Of a DNA stretch of 64,000 nt, positions 7,679-16,645 are shown piece after piece. How positions within the stretch are numbered: position 1 is the first letter of the stretch; each line of letters begins with the position of its first letter. Under the pieces are notes generated by a model. The model did not search any database. It saw only the letters and a list, made by a program, of their open reading frames with translations, and was not told the origin of the DNA. Source of the DNA: JACCZX01 sp038216465 (GTDB lineage Bacteria; Pseudomonadota; Gammaproteobacteria; Burkholderiales; Burkholderiaceae_F). The position numbers were made by a program, and so were the translations under genes. Location of the stretch: positions 62,001-126,000 of the forward strand of contig JBBQQC010000003.1 of assembly GCA_038216465.1 (NCBI GenBank), in the 5' to 3' direction.

Positions 7679-10663
7679 ATGACTGCGGCGACGGATCTCA
7701 CATCAGCAAGTTGGAAGGCGTTCAGCACGCTGTTGGACCGCGCGTTGGAGTTGGCACCGCATGAGCGGCTGGCCTGGCTCGATACGCTGGGTCTGGAGCA
7801 TGCGGCGGTCAAGCCCGCGCTGCGCGCCGTGCTCGAACGCGGTGCCGGCGTCGAGACCTTACAGTGGCTCGACACATTGCCGCGAAGCGACGGGCCCGCG
7901 CCTCGGCTCGAAGAACCCGAACTGCAACCCGACGCGCGCGTCGGCCCGTATCGGCTCTTGCGCGAACTCGGCGTGGGTGGCATGGGCGCGGTGTGGCTGG
8001 CCGAACGCGCCGACGGCACCCTCAAGCGTCAGGTCGCGTTAAAGCTGCCGCGGGCCGTGTGGTCCACAGGGCTCGCGCAGCGCATGGCGCGTGAACGTGA
8101 CATCCTGGCTTCGCTCGAGCACCCGCACATCGCGCGGCTGTATGACGCGGGCACCGACGCACAGGGCCGACCGTTTCTTGCACTTGAATATGTCGAGGGC
8201 CAGCCGATCGACGTCTATTGCCGCGAGCGGGCACTGAACACCGAGGCGCGGTTGACGCTGCTGCTACAGGTGGCGCGAGCGGTGGCGTTCGCGCACAGCC
8301 GACTAGTGGTGCACCGGGACCTGAAGCCTTCCAACATCCTGGTCACTGCCGACGGCCAGGTGCGGCTGCTCGACTTCGGCATCGCCAAGCTGATGGAAGG
8401 CGATCGCACACAGGAAACGCAACTGACGCAGCTCGCTGGCCGCGCGCTGACGCTGGACTATGCAAGTCCCGAGCAGATTCGCGGTGAGCAGATCGGCACC
8501 GCGAGCGATGTTTACTCGCTGGGTGTAGTGGCCTACGAACTTCTGACCGGGGCCAGACCGTACAAGCTCAAGCGCGGCAGTGCCGCCGAACTGGAGGAAA
8601 CGATTGCCACGGTCGACGCGCCGCTGGCCAGCGCCACCGCGACCGATACGGCCGCCAGAAAAGAACTGCGCGGCGACCTCGACGCGATCCTGAACACCGC
8701 GCTGCGCAAGGACGAGCAGCAGCGCTATGCGAGCGTCGATGCCTTAGCGCAGGACATTGAACGCCACCTGCGCGGCGAGCCTGTACAGGCGCGGCCGGAC
8801 AGCGCCGGGTACCGGCTGCGCAAGTTCGTCGGTCGCAACCGCCTGGCTGTCGGGGCGGCGGCCGCCGTCCTGCTGGCGGTGCTGACGGGAGCGACCCTCG
8901 CGCTCTGGCAGGCCCGTATCGCTGTCGAACAGGCGCGCATCGCACAGGAACAAGGCGAGGCCGCGCGCAAGGAAGCGAAGCGCGCACAGGCCGTGCAGAC
9001 GTTCCTGCTCGACATCTTTCGGCGCAACTCGCACCTGCAGGCCGATCCGCTGACGGCGCGCACGACCACCGCGCGCGAACTGCTGGACATCGGCGCGGCG
9101 CAGATCGGCGAAGCGCTCAAAGATGTTCCTGAAGCGCAGCTCGAGGTGATTTCGGTGCTCACCGACATGTACACGCAACTGTCGCTGGGCACCGAAGCCG
9201 AGGCACTACGCGTGCGTGGCCTCGAGATCGCGCGCAGGACGTTCGCCGCGAACGATGTGCGTCTGGCTGATGCCCTGCTCTCCTATTCCCAGACACTCCA
9301 CAGCGGCAGCCGTCGGGCAGAGATCCCGGTTGTTCTGCAGGAGGCGCGGGACATTCTGGACCGGGCAGGCGAGAAGGCGACCTTCCTGCGCGGCGCGCTG
9401 CTGTACGAGACTGCGCGGTTCCAGCGGGACGAGTCGCTGCCCGCGGCGCGAGCCAGTGCCGACGAACTGGTCGCGTTCTTCCGGGAGAACCACCCGAAGC
9501 GAGGCACGCTTATCAATGGTCTTCGCCTCGCCGCGCGGGCGCGGCTGTTCGCCTTCGAAGCCGCGCAAGCCGAAACTTTGCTCGCACAGGCGGTCGACCT
9601 CGCACGCCAGCGCGAGGGAGCGTCCGCGGCGTGGTTGGTCGGGCCGCTCACCGACCTCTCGGAAGCGCAGTGGGCGCAGTGGAACGTGGACGATGCGGAG
9701 CGCAGCGCCCGCGAATCCGTAGCGATGTCGCTCAAGGTCAATGGCGAAGCCCATGCGGAGACACTGCAATCCAGGGCCAAGCTCGCCGCGCTGCTGATGC
9801 GAACCGGCAGGTACGCGGAAGGCGAGGCACTCGCACGGAGCGTGCTCGAGCGGCTCGACGATCGTGGGGCCCGCTACTCGACCGGGACCGCGGCCAACGT
9901 ACGCAGCATCCTCGCCGGCGCCTATCTCGAGGTCGGTCTGCCACAGAAGGCAGAGGTTGCGACGCTTGCCGACATCGAAGACCTGCGGACCAAGATGCCC
10001 GGTTCGGGCGCCCTGGCTTCGCGACTGCTCTCGCTTGCGGAGATCCGCATCGCGCAGGGCCGGTACGACGAGGCCGACGCGGTGCTGCGCGAAGGTGAGG
10101 TCGCGTGGCTACGCTTTGCCGGTGAACCGACGCCTGCCGGGGTTCTGCACACGATCGCGCTGGTGAAGGGCGAGCTGGCGCTTGCGCGCGCCGACGCGTC
10201 CTCCGCGCTGGAGCACCTGCGCAGCATCCCGCAGCTCGCGTCGCACACCGGTTCCATCGACCCGCTGGCTGTGCTGGCCGAGATTCAGCGCGCAGACGCG
10301 TTGCGGCGCGTCGGTCAGATCGACGAGGCGCTGCGCACCGCCGAACGTGCCGTCGACGCGCTGCGCGCAGCGCCCCAGGCCCGGGTGCCGGTCGTCGAAG
10401 GGCGCGCGCTGGTCGCGCTCGGGCGCGCGCAGGCGGCTGCCGGGCGATCGACTGAGGCCGTTGCCACGCTGAGCGAAGCCGTAAGCATCCACTCGAAGCG
10501 CGGACACGTGGCCAGCCTCTGGCTCGCCGATGCACAGATCGCACTCGGCGCGGCGCTCGTTGTGCGCGACCCCGTGCGTTCGCGCGAAATGTGGTCGGCA
10601 GCGCGCACGATCCAGGCTACGCACGGCGAAGTCGGACCGCATCGGCGCCCAGGCTTAAAGTAG
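7679..10663 (+). CDS. Transmembrane Ser/Thr protein kinase with TPR-like extracytoplasmic region
   Basis: 994 residues. Kinase domain at about 90-365: glycine loop GVGGMGAVW, catalytic Lys in VALK (about 122), catalytic loop HRDLKPSN at 212-219, DFG at 232-234 and SPE at 263-265, so all catalytic residues are present. One membrane helix (about 389-410, VGAAAAVLLAVLTGATLALW) is followed by a coiled coil and about 570 residues of Ala/Leu/Glu-rich helical repeats typical of TPR arrays. This architecture is the usual partner of TIGR02999-type ECF sigma factors; one lies at 11803-12357. It probably senses an envelope or periplasmic ligand and phosphorylates cytoplasmic targets. Confidence 0.92.
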   Translation: MTAATDLTSASWKAFSTLLDRALELAPHERLAWLDTLGLEHAAVKPALRAVLERGAGVETLQWLDTLPRSDGPAPRLEEPELQPDARVGPYRLLRELGVGGMGAVWLAERADGTLKRQVALKLPRAVWSTGLAQRMARERDILASLEHPHIARLYDAGTDAQGRPFLALEYVEGQPIDVYCRERALNTEARLTLLLQVARAVAFAHSRLVVHRDLKPSNILVTADGQVRLLDFGIAKLMEGDRTQETQLTQLAGRALTLDYASPEQIRGEQIGTASDVYSLGVVAYELLTGARPYKLKRGSAAELEETIATVDAPLASATATDTAARKELRGDLDAILNTALRKDEQQRYASVDALAQDIERHLRGEPVQARPDSAGYRLRKFVGRNRLAVGAAAAVLLAVLTGATLALWQARIAVEQARIAQEQGEAARKEAKRAQAVQTFLLDIFRRNSHLQADPLTARTTTARELLDIGAAQIGEALKDVPEAQLEVISVLTDMYTQLSLGTEAEALRVRGLEIARRTFAANDVRLADALLSYSQTLHSGSRRAEIPVVLQEARDILDRAGEKATFLRGALLYETARFQRDESLPAARASADELVAFFRENHPKRGTLINGLRLAARARLFAFEAAQAETLLAQAVDLARQREGASAAWLVGPLTDLSEAQWAQWNVDDAERSARESVAMSLKVNGEAHAETLQSRAKLAALLMRTGRYAEGEALARSVLERLDDRGARYSTGTAANVRSILAGAYLEVGLPQKAEVATLADIEDLRTKMPGSGALASRLLSLAEIRIAQGRYDEADAVLREGEVAWLRFAGEPTPAGVLHTIALVKGELALARADASSALEHLRSIPQLASHTGSIDPLAVLAEIQRADALRRVGQIDEALRTAERAVDALRAAPQARVPVVEGRALVALGRAQAAAGRSTEAVATLSEAVSIHSKRGHVASLWLADAQIALGAALVVRDPVRSREMWSAARTIQATHGEVGPHRRPGLK

Positions 10664-10713
10664 ACGCGGCGCAGGGCACCGAGAGCCACTTGTCCGAGTG
10701 CCGCGCGCGCTTG

Positions 10714-10728
10714 GAGCCGCGCTGGCTC
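10714..10728. terminator. Short hairpin between convergent genes
   Basis: GAGCC and GGCTC pair around GCGCT between the kinase and the convergent TauE-like gene. The stem is short and no T-run follows. Confidence 0.25.
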
Positions 10729-10752
10729 TACGTATCCTGCTAGCGCGGGCGT

Positions 10753-11625
10753 CTAGTAGCGACTAACAGCCGTCGTCGTAGTGAATGCGGCGAAACCGAC
10801 GGCGCCGGTCGTACTGGCCACTTTTGAAAGCGTGATCGTGCACGCGGCGACCACCACCGCAGCAAATGCTCTCTTCAGGTAAATGACCGGCAGCAGGTGG
10901 GCGACGCTCACACCGCGCGGCGCAAACAACGTCGCGCTCACGGCAATCATCAGCGCCGCCGGCCAATGAATGAGTCCGACCAGCGCTGATGAACCTGGCG
11001 CCAAAGTACTGGCCGATGCGGTGGCGAAACCTGCGCCTCCGGCAAGCGCAATCGCAAGTCCCACAGCGCTCGACACTGCAAGAGCGCGCTTCATCTCGAC
11101 TCGTGCTGACAACAGGAAGGGGACAGTGAGGGTGGCCCCACCAATGCCGGCGATGGATGAAAAAGCGCCGATCAGCGCACCGACCATTGGCACCGGAAGC
11201 GCGCCAACGACACGTGCAGTTCGACCTGCGGCCTGCGGTGCGACTGCAGAGCCGCGCAGCATTTTCAGCGCAACGCAGCCCGCCTGGATCGCGAAAACGA
11301 TCGCTACCCACTGACCGTTGACTGCCGCGGCCAATTGCGAGCCGATCGCTGCACCGATGGCTGCAGCCGGAGCCAACCGCCGCACCCATGAGATGTCGAG
11401 CGCGCCGCGCCGATACTGCGCGAGCACCGCAGAGCAGGCAGTGGGAACCATCGCCGCCAACGAAGTGGCGACGGCCACCTTCGGCACCAGCCCGGGATCA
11501 ATTCCAAGTGTCGGCAGCAGCAATAGCAGCACAGGGACCATGACGAAACCACCGCCGATTCCCAGCAAGCCGGCCAGGAAGCCGCTTGCGATTCCCGCCA
11601 GAAGCAAAGCGAAATAAACCATCAT
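10753..11625 (-). CDS. TauE/SafE family sulfite-exporter-like permease
   Basis: 290 residues with about eight to nine membrane helices. The two internal repeats each hold the family motif: LAGLLGIGGGFVMVPVLLLL near 18-37 and IAGIGGATLTVPFLL near 164-178. The family moves sulfite, sulfoacetate or other small organosulfur anions; the substrate here is unknown. Two ATGs (11625, 11622) are possible. It lies between, and opposite to, the kinase and sigma genes, so it is probably an insertion in that regulatory pair. Confidence 0.9.
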   Translation of the reverse strand: MMVYFALLLAGIASGFLAGLLGIGGGFVMVPVLLLLLPTLGIDPGLVPKVAVATSLAAMVPTACSAVLAQYRRGALDISWVRRLAPAAAIGAAIGSQLAAAVNGQWVAIVFAIQAGCVALKMLRGSAVAPQAAGRTARVVGALPVPMVGALIGAFSSIAGIGGATLTVPFLLSARVEMKRALAVSSAVGLAIALAGGAGFATASASTLAPGSSALVGLIHWPAALMIAVSATLFAPRGVSVAHLLPVIYLKRAFAAVVVAACTITLSKVASTTGAVGFAAFTTTTAVSRY

Positions 11626-11802
11626 GGAAGCACCCCGTCTGACTGCGCTGGCCTGAATTGACCGCGCTCAGTAGGGAACACGCCGCTCGGTTCAGGAACC
11701 GGACATGACGCAAGCTCGCAAGCTCGTTACCAAAGAGAGCCATATCGGCTGGGCGGACTTCCCTGCGGTAGAAGCCCGGTAGCATCGGGCCAGCGGGCGA
11801 CG

Positions 11803-12357
11803 ATGGGCGACATCACAGAACTACTGCAGCAGGCACGTAGCGGCGATCAATCGGCTCTCGATGCCTTGTTTACGGAGTTGCATCCCGAGCTGCGTCGACT
11901 GGCGCACGCTCGGTTAGCGGGCGGTGGTCGCCACACCATGCTCGAGACATCTGTGCTGATCAACGAGTGCTATCTGAAGCTTGCGGGGGCCGGTCGACTC
12001 GCGCTCAACGACCGCTCACATTTTCTCGCCTATGCCGCGCGGACTATGCGGTCGATCATCGTCGACTTCGCCCGCGCGCGATTGCGAGAGCGCCGCGGCG
12101 GGGACGCGGTGCACGTGACGTTGAATACCGAAGTGGCTAAAGCACTGCCCGCGGGTGATGAGCAAATCCTGGCAGTCGATGAAAGTCTGCAGGCACTGGC
12201 GGCGCGCGAGCCGCGTCTGGCTCAGGTTGTTGAGATGCGCTATTTCGGCGGCCTGACTGAGCAGGAGATCGCCGCTGCGCTCGATGTCACGGACCGCACG
12301 GTACGGCGCGACTGGGAAAAGGCGCGCCTGCTGCTGGCCGACGCGTTGCGCGTGTAG
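11803..12357 (+). CDS. ECF-type RNA polymerase sigma factor (TIGR02999-like)
   Basis: 184 residues. Region 2 at about 10-85 contains FTELHPELRRLAHARL and YAARTMRSIIVDFARARLR; region 4 at about 130-182 contains LTEQEIAAALDVTDRTVRRDW, a clear helix-turn-helix. The LINECYLKL segment and overall length fit the TIGR02999 group, which often sits beside membrane Ser/Thr kinases that act in place of an anti-sigma factor. The kinase at 7679-10663 is the likely partner. No anti-sigma gene is visible. Confidence 0.92.
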   Translation: MGDITELLQQARSGDQSALDALFTELHPELRRLAHARLAGGGRHTMLETSVLINECYLKLAGAGRLALNDRSHFLAYAARTMRSIIVDFARARLRERRGGDAVHVTLNTEVAKALPAGDEQILAVDESLQALAAREPRLAQVVEMRYFGGLTEQEIAAALDVTDRTVRRDWEKARLLLADALRV

Positions 12358-12406
12358 AAGCGTTTCGACCAGTCAAATATTCACAGGCTGCTCCACACCT
12401 CGCGAA

Positions 12407-12461
12407 GCACTGTAGGGAATGGCCGGGGGAATCGTTGAGGCAGTGGCAAGCGGCATCGACT
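12407..12461 (+). pseudogene. Remnant of the 3' end of a GFA-family gene
   Basis: The sequence around TAGGGAATGGCCGGGGGA matches 21602-21645, the last 15-20 codons of the GFA gene at 21177-21662, with a few substitutions. Nothing upstream matches the rest of that gene. It lies directly before the DehI-like fragment. Confidence 0.7.
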
Positions 12462-12476
12462 AGTCTCATGAACCTG

Positions 12477-12909
12477 ACGCCGTGTGGCAGACTGGCTCGC
12501 ACGCAATCCTCACAATTCCATGACTAAACCCGAATCAAACTCCGACGACGATGCGACCCGTGCGAGCGCCGCCCTGAAAACATTCCCGCAGGTTGACCAT
12601 CATCAGGCCACGGGCGAGCTGGCACGAATTTACGAAGACATTCACTGCACCCTGCGCTTGCCTTGGGTAGCGTTCGCAATCCGCGTGCTGTCTCAGTTCC
12701 CGCATTTTGTCCCAGCGGCCTGGGCCGCGCTCAAGCCGCATATCTCCACGCGCTACGCGAGCGCAACGCTCGAGGACACGGGCCTCGACGCCTCAAAAGA
12801 GAAAGGCGAGCTGGCTGAGGCCCGAGAGCAGTTGGCCCGCGTAATCGCACAGCGTGAGGGATTCCAGGTGAAGCGGCGCTCGCTTTCGCCTTCGCTGCGG
12901 AACTTGTGA
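12477..12909 (+). pseudogene. 5' fragment of a DehI-like dehalogenase gene
   Basis: From about 12477 through 12758 the DNA is nearly identical to 32737-33019, covering the upstream bases and the first 80 codons of the DehI-like gene. After the shared STRYA (about residue 81) the match stops; the frame stays open to 12909 with unrelated, helix-like residues (REQLARVIAQREGF). The start codon would be 12520. Lacking three quarters of the enzyme, it cannot be functional as a dehalogenase. Confidence 0.8.
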
Positions 12910-13047
12910 CGGCTTGCGCGAGTGGCAGCACGGCAGCGCGTCGAACAACGGGAGGCGAGCGCCTGCGTTCTTGACGTATGAGCAGAAAGTTATTGACCGA
13001 CCCCCTGTCGTCGGCAGCACAATGCCGTAGATCTCGGAGGCACATCT

Positions 13048-13392
13048 ATGGAAATCATCTATGGCCTGATTGGCCTGATCGCGGGCATTGGGGCGACCTG
13101 GTTTTACCTGCGCGGACGGAGTCCGGCAGTCGCGACGACGAGCGACTCCAGTGAGCGCGAGTTGCGAGCGATCTTGGACGAGGTGCGGGAGTTGCGAACT
13201 GAAATCGATATCCTCAAAGTCAATCCAGTGATCGGCGACGCCGTTAAAGCAACTCTTGACCACGCGCATGGTCAGGTGGATTTTGAGAAGAGCGCCTACA
13301 ACGTCGCGACGCGTCCGACCAAACTTCCTGCAAGTGCTTACAACGTGGTTGTGTCGCCGGTACGGCGGCCCGGAAGTGATGTACGTAACTAA
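13048..13392 (+). CDS. Membrane-anchored small protein with C-terminal repeat
   Basis: 114 residues. GGAGG lies upstream of the ATG. One N-terminal membrane helix (about 4-21, IYGLIGLIAGIGATWFYL), then a short coiled coil (SERELRAILDEVRELRTEID, 35-54), then a tail in which SAYNV occurs twice, at 82-86 and 96-100, each followed by basic/Pro residues. It ends 17 bp before the glycosyltransferase gene and reads as the first gene of that operon. No family recognised. It could be the anchor or substrate of the enzymes encoded downstream; that is inference. Confidence 0.65.
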   Translation: MEIIYGLIGLIAGIGATWFYLRGRSPAVATTSDSSERELRAILDEVRELRTEIDILKVNPVIGDAVKATLDHAHGQVDFEKSAYNVATRPTKLPASAYNVVVSPVRRPGSDVRN

Positions 13393-13409
13393 GCAGCGAG
13401 ACTCGCGCG

Positions 13410-14705
13410 GTGTCGGTCGCGTATATCCCGTTCGCATGCGCGGCGCCCAGTGTTGAAGCCGGTTGGCTCGCTGAAGTACTGGCGTGCAGAGTTGAAGTTG
13501 TGCAGCAGCGCAGCAGCCTGAACTTATCCGATAACGGCCGACTGCCGGCCCTATCGGAGGTGCGCTCTGAGTGTGCGGTGCTGGCGCCGCACGCGTGGGT
13601 TGTGGCTGAAGGGATTGGTGGCTTTTTGTGGTGTGCCGTCGCGCGCGAGGCGGGGTTTGGCGGGGCGTTCACGGTGCTGCCATATGTGAACCCCTCTTCG
13701 TGGTTCGACGTTGCGGCACTAAACGTCTATTGCCGCTACGCAGATGGTCGTGATCGCATTTTTGTGGGTTCCACGCCCTCTGCGTGCGTTTACCGATCGC
13801 GCGACATTGCGGCCGTTGTCGGTGAGCCGTTCGGTATTGACTGCGATACTTTCTTTCCGCGGCAGGATGCCGGGGCTGTCGTCGCATCACTGGGACTCAC
13901 CGCGAATTGTCCAATGTTGCTCTTTGCGGGGCGCGTCGAGCCGGACAAGGATTTCTATCGACTACTGAGCGTCGCGCTCAAGGCACGTTTGCTCTTCCCC
14001 GAACTGCAAGTCGTCGTCGCGACACACGTCATCGACCGCGACTACTTTGCCTTGGTGTCACGACTGTTTGCGCAAGAGCCGAATCTGCATCTCGTCGTCG
14101 AGCCGACTCGGGACCAGCTCGCGGCGCTTTACAGCGCTGCCGATGTGTTCGCTACGGCGTCGACCAGCCATTTCGAAACTTTTGGGCGCGCGCCGGCCGA
14201 GGCGCTCGCGTGCGGTACTTCAGCTGTTGCTCCTTGTTATGACGGCTTTGCAGAAGCGCTGGCGCAGCCGGGTGGCCACCTAGTAGATGTTGAATTTGAA
14301 AACGGGGTGCCACGGGTAGCGGAAGCAGCACTCTTGCGGGCGATCTATCAGGTGCTGAGTGCACCGGCCGCACATAGCGCGGACGAAATCGCGACCATTG
14401 CGCGTCAAAGGTTTTGCCGCTCCCGCACGCTTCCGCTCCTCAGCTATCTGACGGATGGCGACGCATCGTCGGAGAGTAAAAATCTTGGTTGCGATAGCGT
14501 CGACATTGACGTGCCGCCGGAATGGGGCGTAGCACTCAAGCGCATGGACGACATGACGCCTGCGAATGCGCTTGCGCACCTCTGGGACACGCGCGCGCAC
14601 CGCGAGCTCGGCACGCAGAACGCATCCTTTCAATCCGCCGTTAGAACAGCGCTCACCCGCACAGCTTCACACTTATCAGAGAGTGGAAGAGCTGCATGCC
14701 ACTGA
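13410..14705 (+). CDS. GT4-like glycosyltransferase
   Basis: 431 residues starting at GTG. The C-terminal GT-B nucleotide-sugar domain is clear: LLFAGRVEPDKDFYRLL (about 171-187) and ETFGRAPAEALACGTS with the EX7E motif of GT4 retaining enzymes near 250-265. The N-terminal acceptor domain is divergent and short. The last 80 or so residues are an added acidic/helical tail. No signal or membrane helix, so it acts in the cytoplasm. It overlaps the methyltransferase by 10 bp, implying translational coupling. Acceptor unknown; it may be a protein or peptide given the radical SAM gene downstream. Confidence 0.88.
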   Translation: MSVAYIPFACAAPSVEAGWLAEVLACRVEVVQQRSSLNLSDNGRLPALSEVRSECAVLAPHAWVVAEGIGGFLWCAVAREAGFGGAFTVLPYVNPSSWFDVAALNVYCRYADGRDRIFVGSTPSACVYRSRDIAAVVGEPFGIDCDTFFPRQDAGAVVASLGLTANCPMLLFAGRVEPDKDFYRLLSVALKARLLFPELQVVVATHVIDRDYFALVSRLFAQEPNLHLVVEPTRDQLAALYSAADVFATASTSHFETFGRAPAEALACGTSAVAPCYDGFAEALAQPGGHLVDVEFENGVPRVAEAALLRAIYQVLSAPAAHSADEIATIARQRFCRSRTLPLLSYLTDGDASSESKNLGCDSVDIDVPPEWGVALKRMDDMTPANALAHLWDTRAHRELGTQNASFQSAVRTALTRTASHLSESGRAACH

Positions 14706-15343
14706 GCATCTGGCGCGGACTGGAAGATTGCCTCGAGACCATCGTCGAGCGCCGTCCGCAGTCAGTGCTGGATGCAGGCATCGGCTTCGGCTTGTTCGGG
14801 CACCTGCTTCGTCAATACCTGGATGTGTGGGAAGGCCGGATCGAGCGCTCGCATTGGCGCGTTCGGATCGACGGAATCGAAATTGATGAGCGCCGCATTC
14901 AGCCGCACGCGCGCTACCTCTACGATCACATCTACGTGGGCGATATCCGCGTCTTGGTGCCACAACAAGGGGCGCGGACAAGCTATGACGTCATCTTGTT
15001 TGGCGATGTTCTCGAGCACTTGCCCAAGGCTGATGCTTTGATGCTGCTGCGTCAGTCGATCGCACTTGCTGCCGATCTCGTCGCCGTGCGCATTCCACTT
15101 GGAGAGGGCTGGCGCAAGGAAGGTCGCGAAGCGCCGGACCATCACCGTTCAACGTGGTCGCTCGACGATTTTTCCGGCCTCGCGTCGACCATTCATCAGT
15201 ACGACTATTACGGCAATCCATACGCGCTGGTGGCGATAAACGCGGGTATCACGCGCGGGCTCGCAACCGAAAGCGCAGATCGTCGCTTGCTCGATGTCGA
15301 GGCGCGTTTGCGGCACTTGGTCAATCCGCAGGAGGCTGCATGA
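14696..15343 (+). CDS. Class I SAM-dependent methyltransferase
   Basis: 215 residues. Motif I SVLDAGIGFGLFG at about 23-35, acidic end of strand 2 in GIEIDE (about 61-66), and motif IV-like VILFGDVLEHLP near 99-110, the DVLEHL form common in small-molecule and sugar methyltransferases. Cytoplasmic. It overlaps the glycosyltransferase upstream by 10 bp and the radical SAM gene downstream by 4 bp (ATGA), so the three are translated as a unit. Substrate unknown. Confidence 0.88.
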   Translation: MPLSIWRGLEDCLETIVERRPQSVLDAGIGFGLFGHLLRQYLDVWEGRIERSHWRVRIDGIEIDERRIQPHARYLYDHIYVGDIRVLVPQQGARTSYDVILFGDVLEHLPKADALMLLRQSIALAADLVAVRIPLGEGWRKEGREAPDHHRSTWSLDDFSGLASTIHQYDYYGNPYALVAINAGITRGLATESADRRLLDVEARLRHLVNPQEAA

Positions 15344-16503
15344 GCCAAGCGGTCGCCGTCGCCAGGGAGAACGCCGCGTTGGCCATGAGCCGTGAGATCA
15401 CGTTAATCATCAAGGTCACGAACGCCTGCAACATGGCCTGCAAGTACTGTTTCATCGAGCCGAGCATTTTCCACAAGACGATGGTGGGCGCTACCGCACT
15501 GCGCGTAATCCGCGTATTTCTCGATTCGGACTGGTTCGAGACAGTGCATTTCGTCTGGCACGGCGGCGAACCGTTGTTGCGCGGCCGTGGCTTCTTCGAG
15601 GATCTGATGCGCGAGCAGCGCCGCGTACCGACCAAAGTCGCATACACCAACTCCATACAAACCAACGCCACGCGGCTGACGGACGAGCTGCTTGCCTTTC
15701 TGCTGCAAAACGACATTGCGATCGGTCTCAGCATGGACGGTCCGAAAGAGCTGACCGATGCCGCGCGGCCATTGCGCAACGCCGCGTCCGTCTCGACTCA
15801 CGCAATCACCTTGAATGCGGCAGACCGTCTGCGCGCCCACGGCCAGGCACCGGCAGCGATTGTTGTCATCAACCGGACCAACGTGGATCGTCCGGAAGAT
15901 GTTTATCGCGAGTTCAAGGAACGCGCGATCGACATGAAGTTGAATCCACTAGCGCGCTCTGGTCTCGCTGCAGTCGAAGGCGCAGCGATGGACATTTCGG
16001 CTGTCGAGTATGGCGAATTCATGGTCCGTATGTTCGATGCGTGGTTCGATGATCCGCAGCCTGAGATCACGATCGAGCCGATCCGCCAGCACATCGCGCG
16101 CATCCTCGGAATACCAGGTGTCGTTCACGCATGTCACTTCACACGCAGTTGTCACCGCAGCTTTCTGGGCATCGCGCCCGACGGCGAGCTTTATCCATGT
16201 GGCATGTTCCAAGGCGAGAAGGAGTTCTGCTACGGCAATGTTCACAGCATGCCCGCCGAAGAGATCGCGACGACAGCACTCTTCGGGCGAATAGAAGAAC
16301 GCGAAGCACGGGTACTAGCCAGCTGTTCGAAATGCGCCTTTTTCGATCTCTGTTACGGCGGATGTATGTTCCATTCGCTGAAGAACAGTGGATTATTTGC
16401 GGAAAAGGACTATTACTGCGCCGGCTACAAGCGCTACTTCGAGCACGTGTTGCGGCGTATTCACCAGGATCTGCGGCGCGCGGTAACGCAGTTCAACGTA
16501 TAG
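15340..16503 (+). CDS. Radical SAM/SPASM-domain enzyme
   Basis: 387 residues from the ATG that overlaps the methyltransferase stop. The radical SAM cluster motif is CNMACKYC (Cys 30, 34, 37). HGGEPLL and SMDGP are the conserved segments of anSME/peptide-maturase relatives. The C-terminal region has the Cys pattern of a SPASM domain (CHFTRSC, LYPCGMF, EFCYG, CSKCAFFDLCYGGC), giving room for two auxiliary Fe-S clusters. Enzymes of this type modify proteins or ribosomal peptides. No sulfatase is near, so a classic sulfatase maturase role is unlikely. The partner may be the 13048-13392 protein or an unlinked peptide. Confidence 0.92.
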   Translation: MSQAVAVARENAALAMSREITLIIKVTNACNMACKYCFIEPSIFHKTMVGATALRVIRVFLDSDWFETVHFVWHGGEPLLRGRGFFEDLMREQRRVPTKVAYTNSIQTNATRLTDELLAFLLQNDIAIGLSMDGPKELTDAARPLRNAASVSTHAITLNAADRLRAHGQAPAAIVVINRTNVDRPEDVYREFKERAIDMKLNPLARSGLAAVEGAAMDISAVEYGEFMVRMFDAWFDDPQPEITIEPIRQHIARILGIPGVVHACHFTRSCHRSFLGIAPDGELYPCGMFQGEKEFCYGNVHSMPAEEIATTALFGRIEEREARVLASCSKCAFFDLCYGGCMFHSLKNSGLFAEKDYYCAGYKRYFEHVLRRIHQDLRRAVTQFNV

Positions 16504-16578
16504 AGCGCGGATCACGATCGCGTCTGGATCTCGCCCGATTTCGGCAACGCCCCGCCGTAGTCGCGCACTCTCCTTGGT

Positions 16579-16604
16579 CGAGCCCGGCTTACAAAAAAGG
16601 CTCG
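16579..16604 (+). terminator. Possible terminator after the radical SAM operon
   Basis: CGAGCC (16579-16584) and GGCTCG (16599-16604) pair around a 14-nt loop with an A-run; TGTTATTG follows. Weak stem and no clean T-run. Confidence 0.35.
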
Positions 16605-16645
16605 TGTTATTGATCAGATAATTAAGACGCTAGGGAACGAATCCA

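Noticed and set aside
13128..13392. The SAYNV tail as a classic RiPP core peptide
   Set aside because: The protein has a membrane helix rather than a normal leader, and only two repeats; kept as a hypothesis within the operon finding instead of a feature call.
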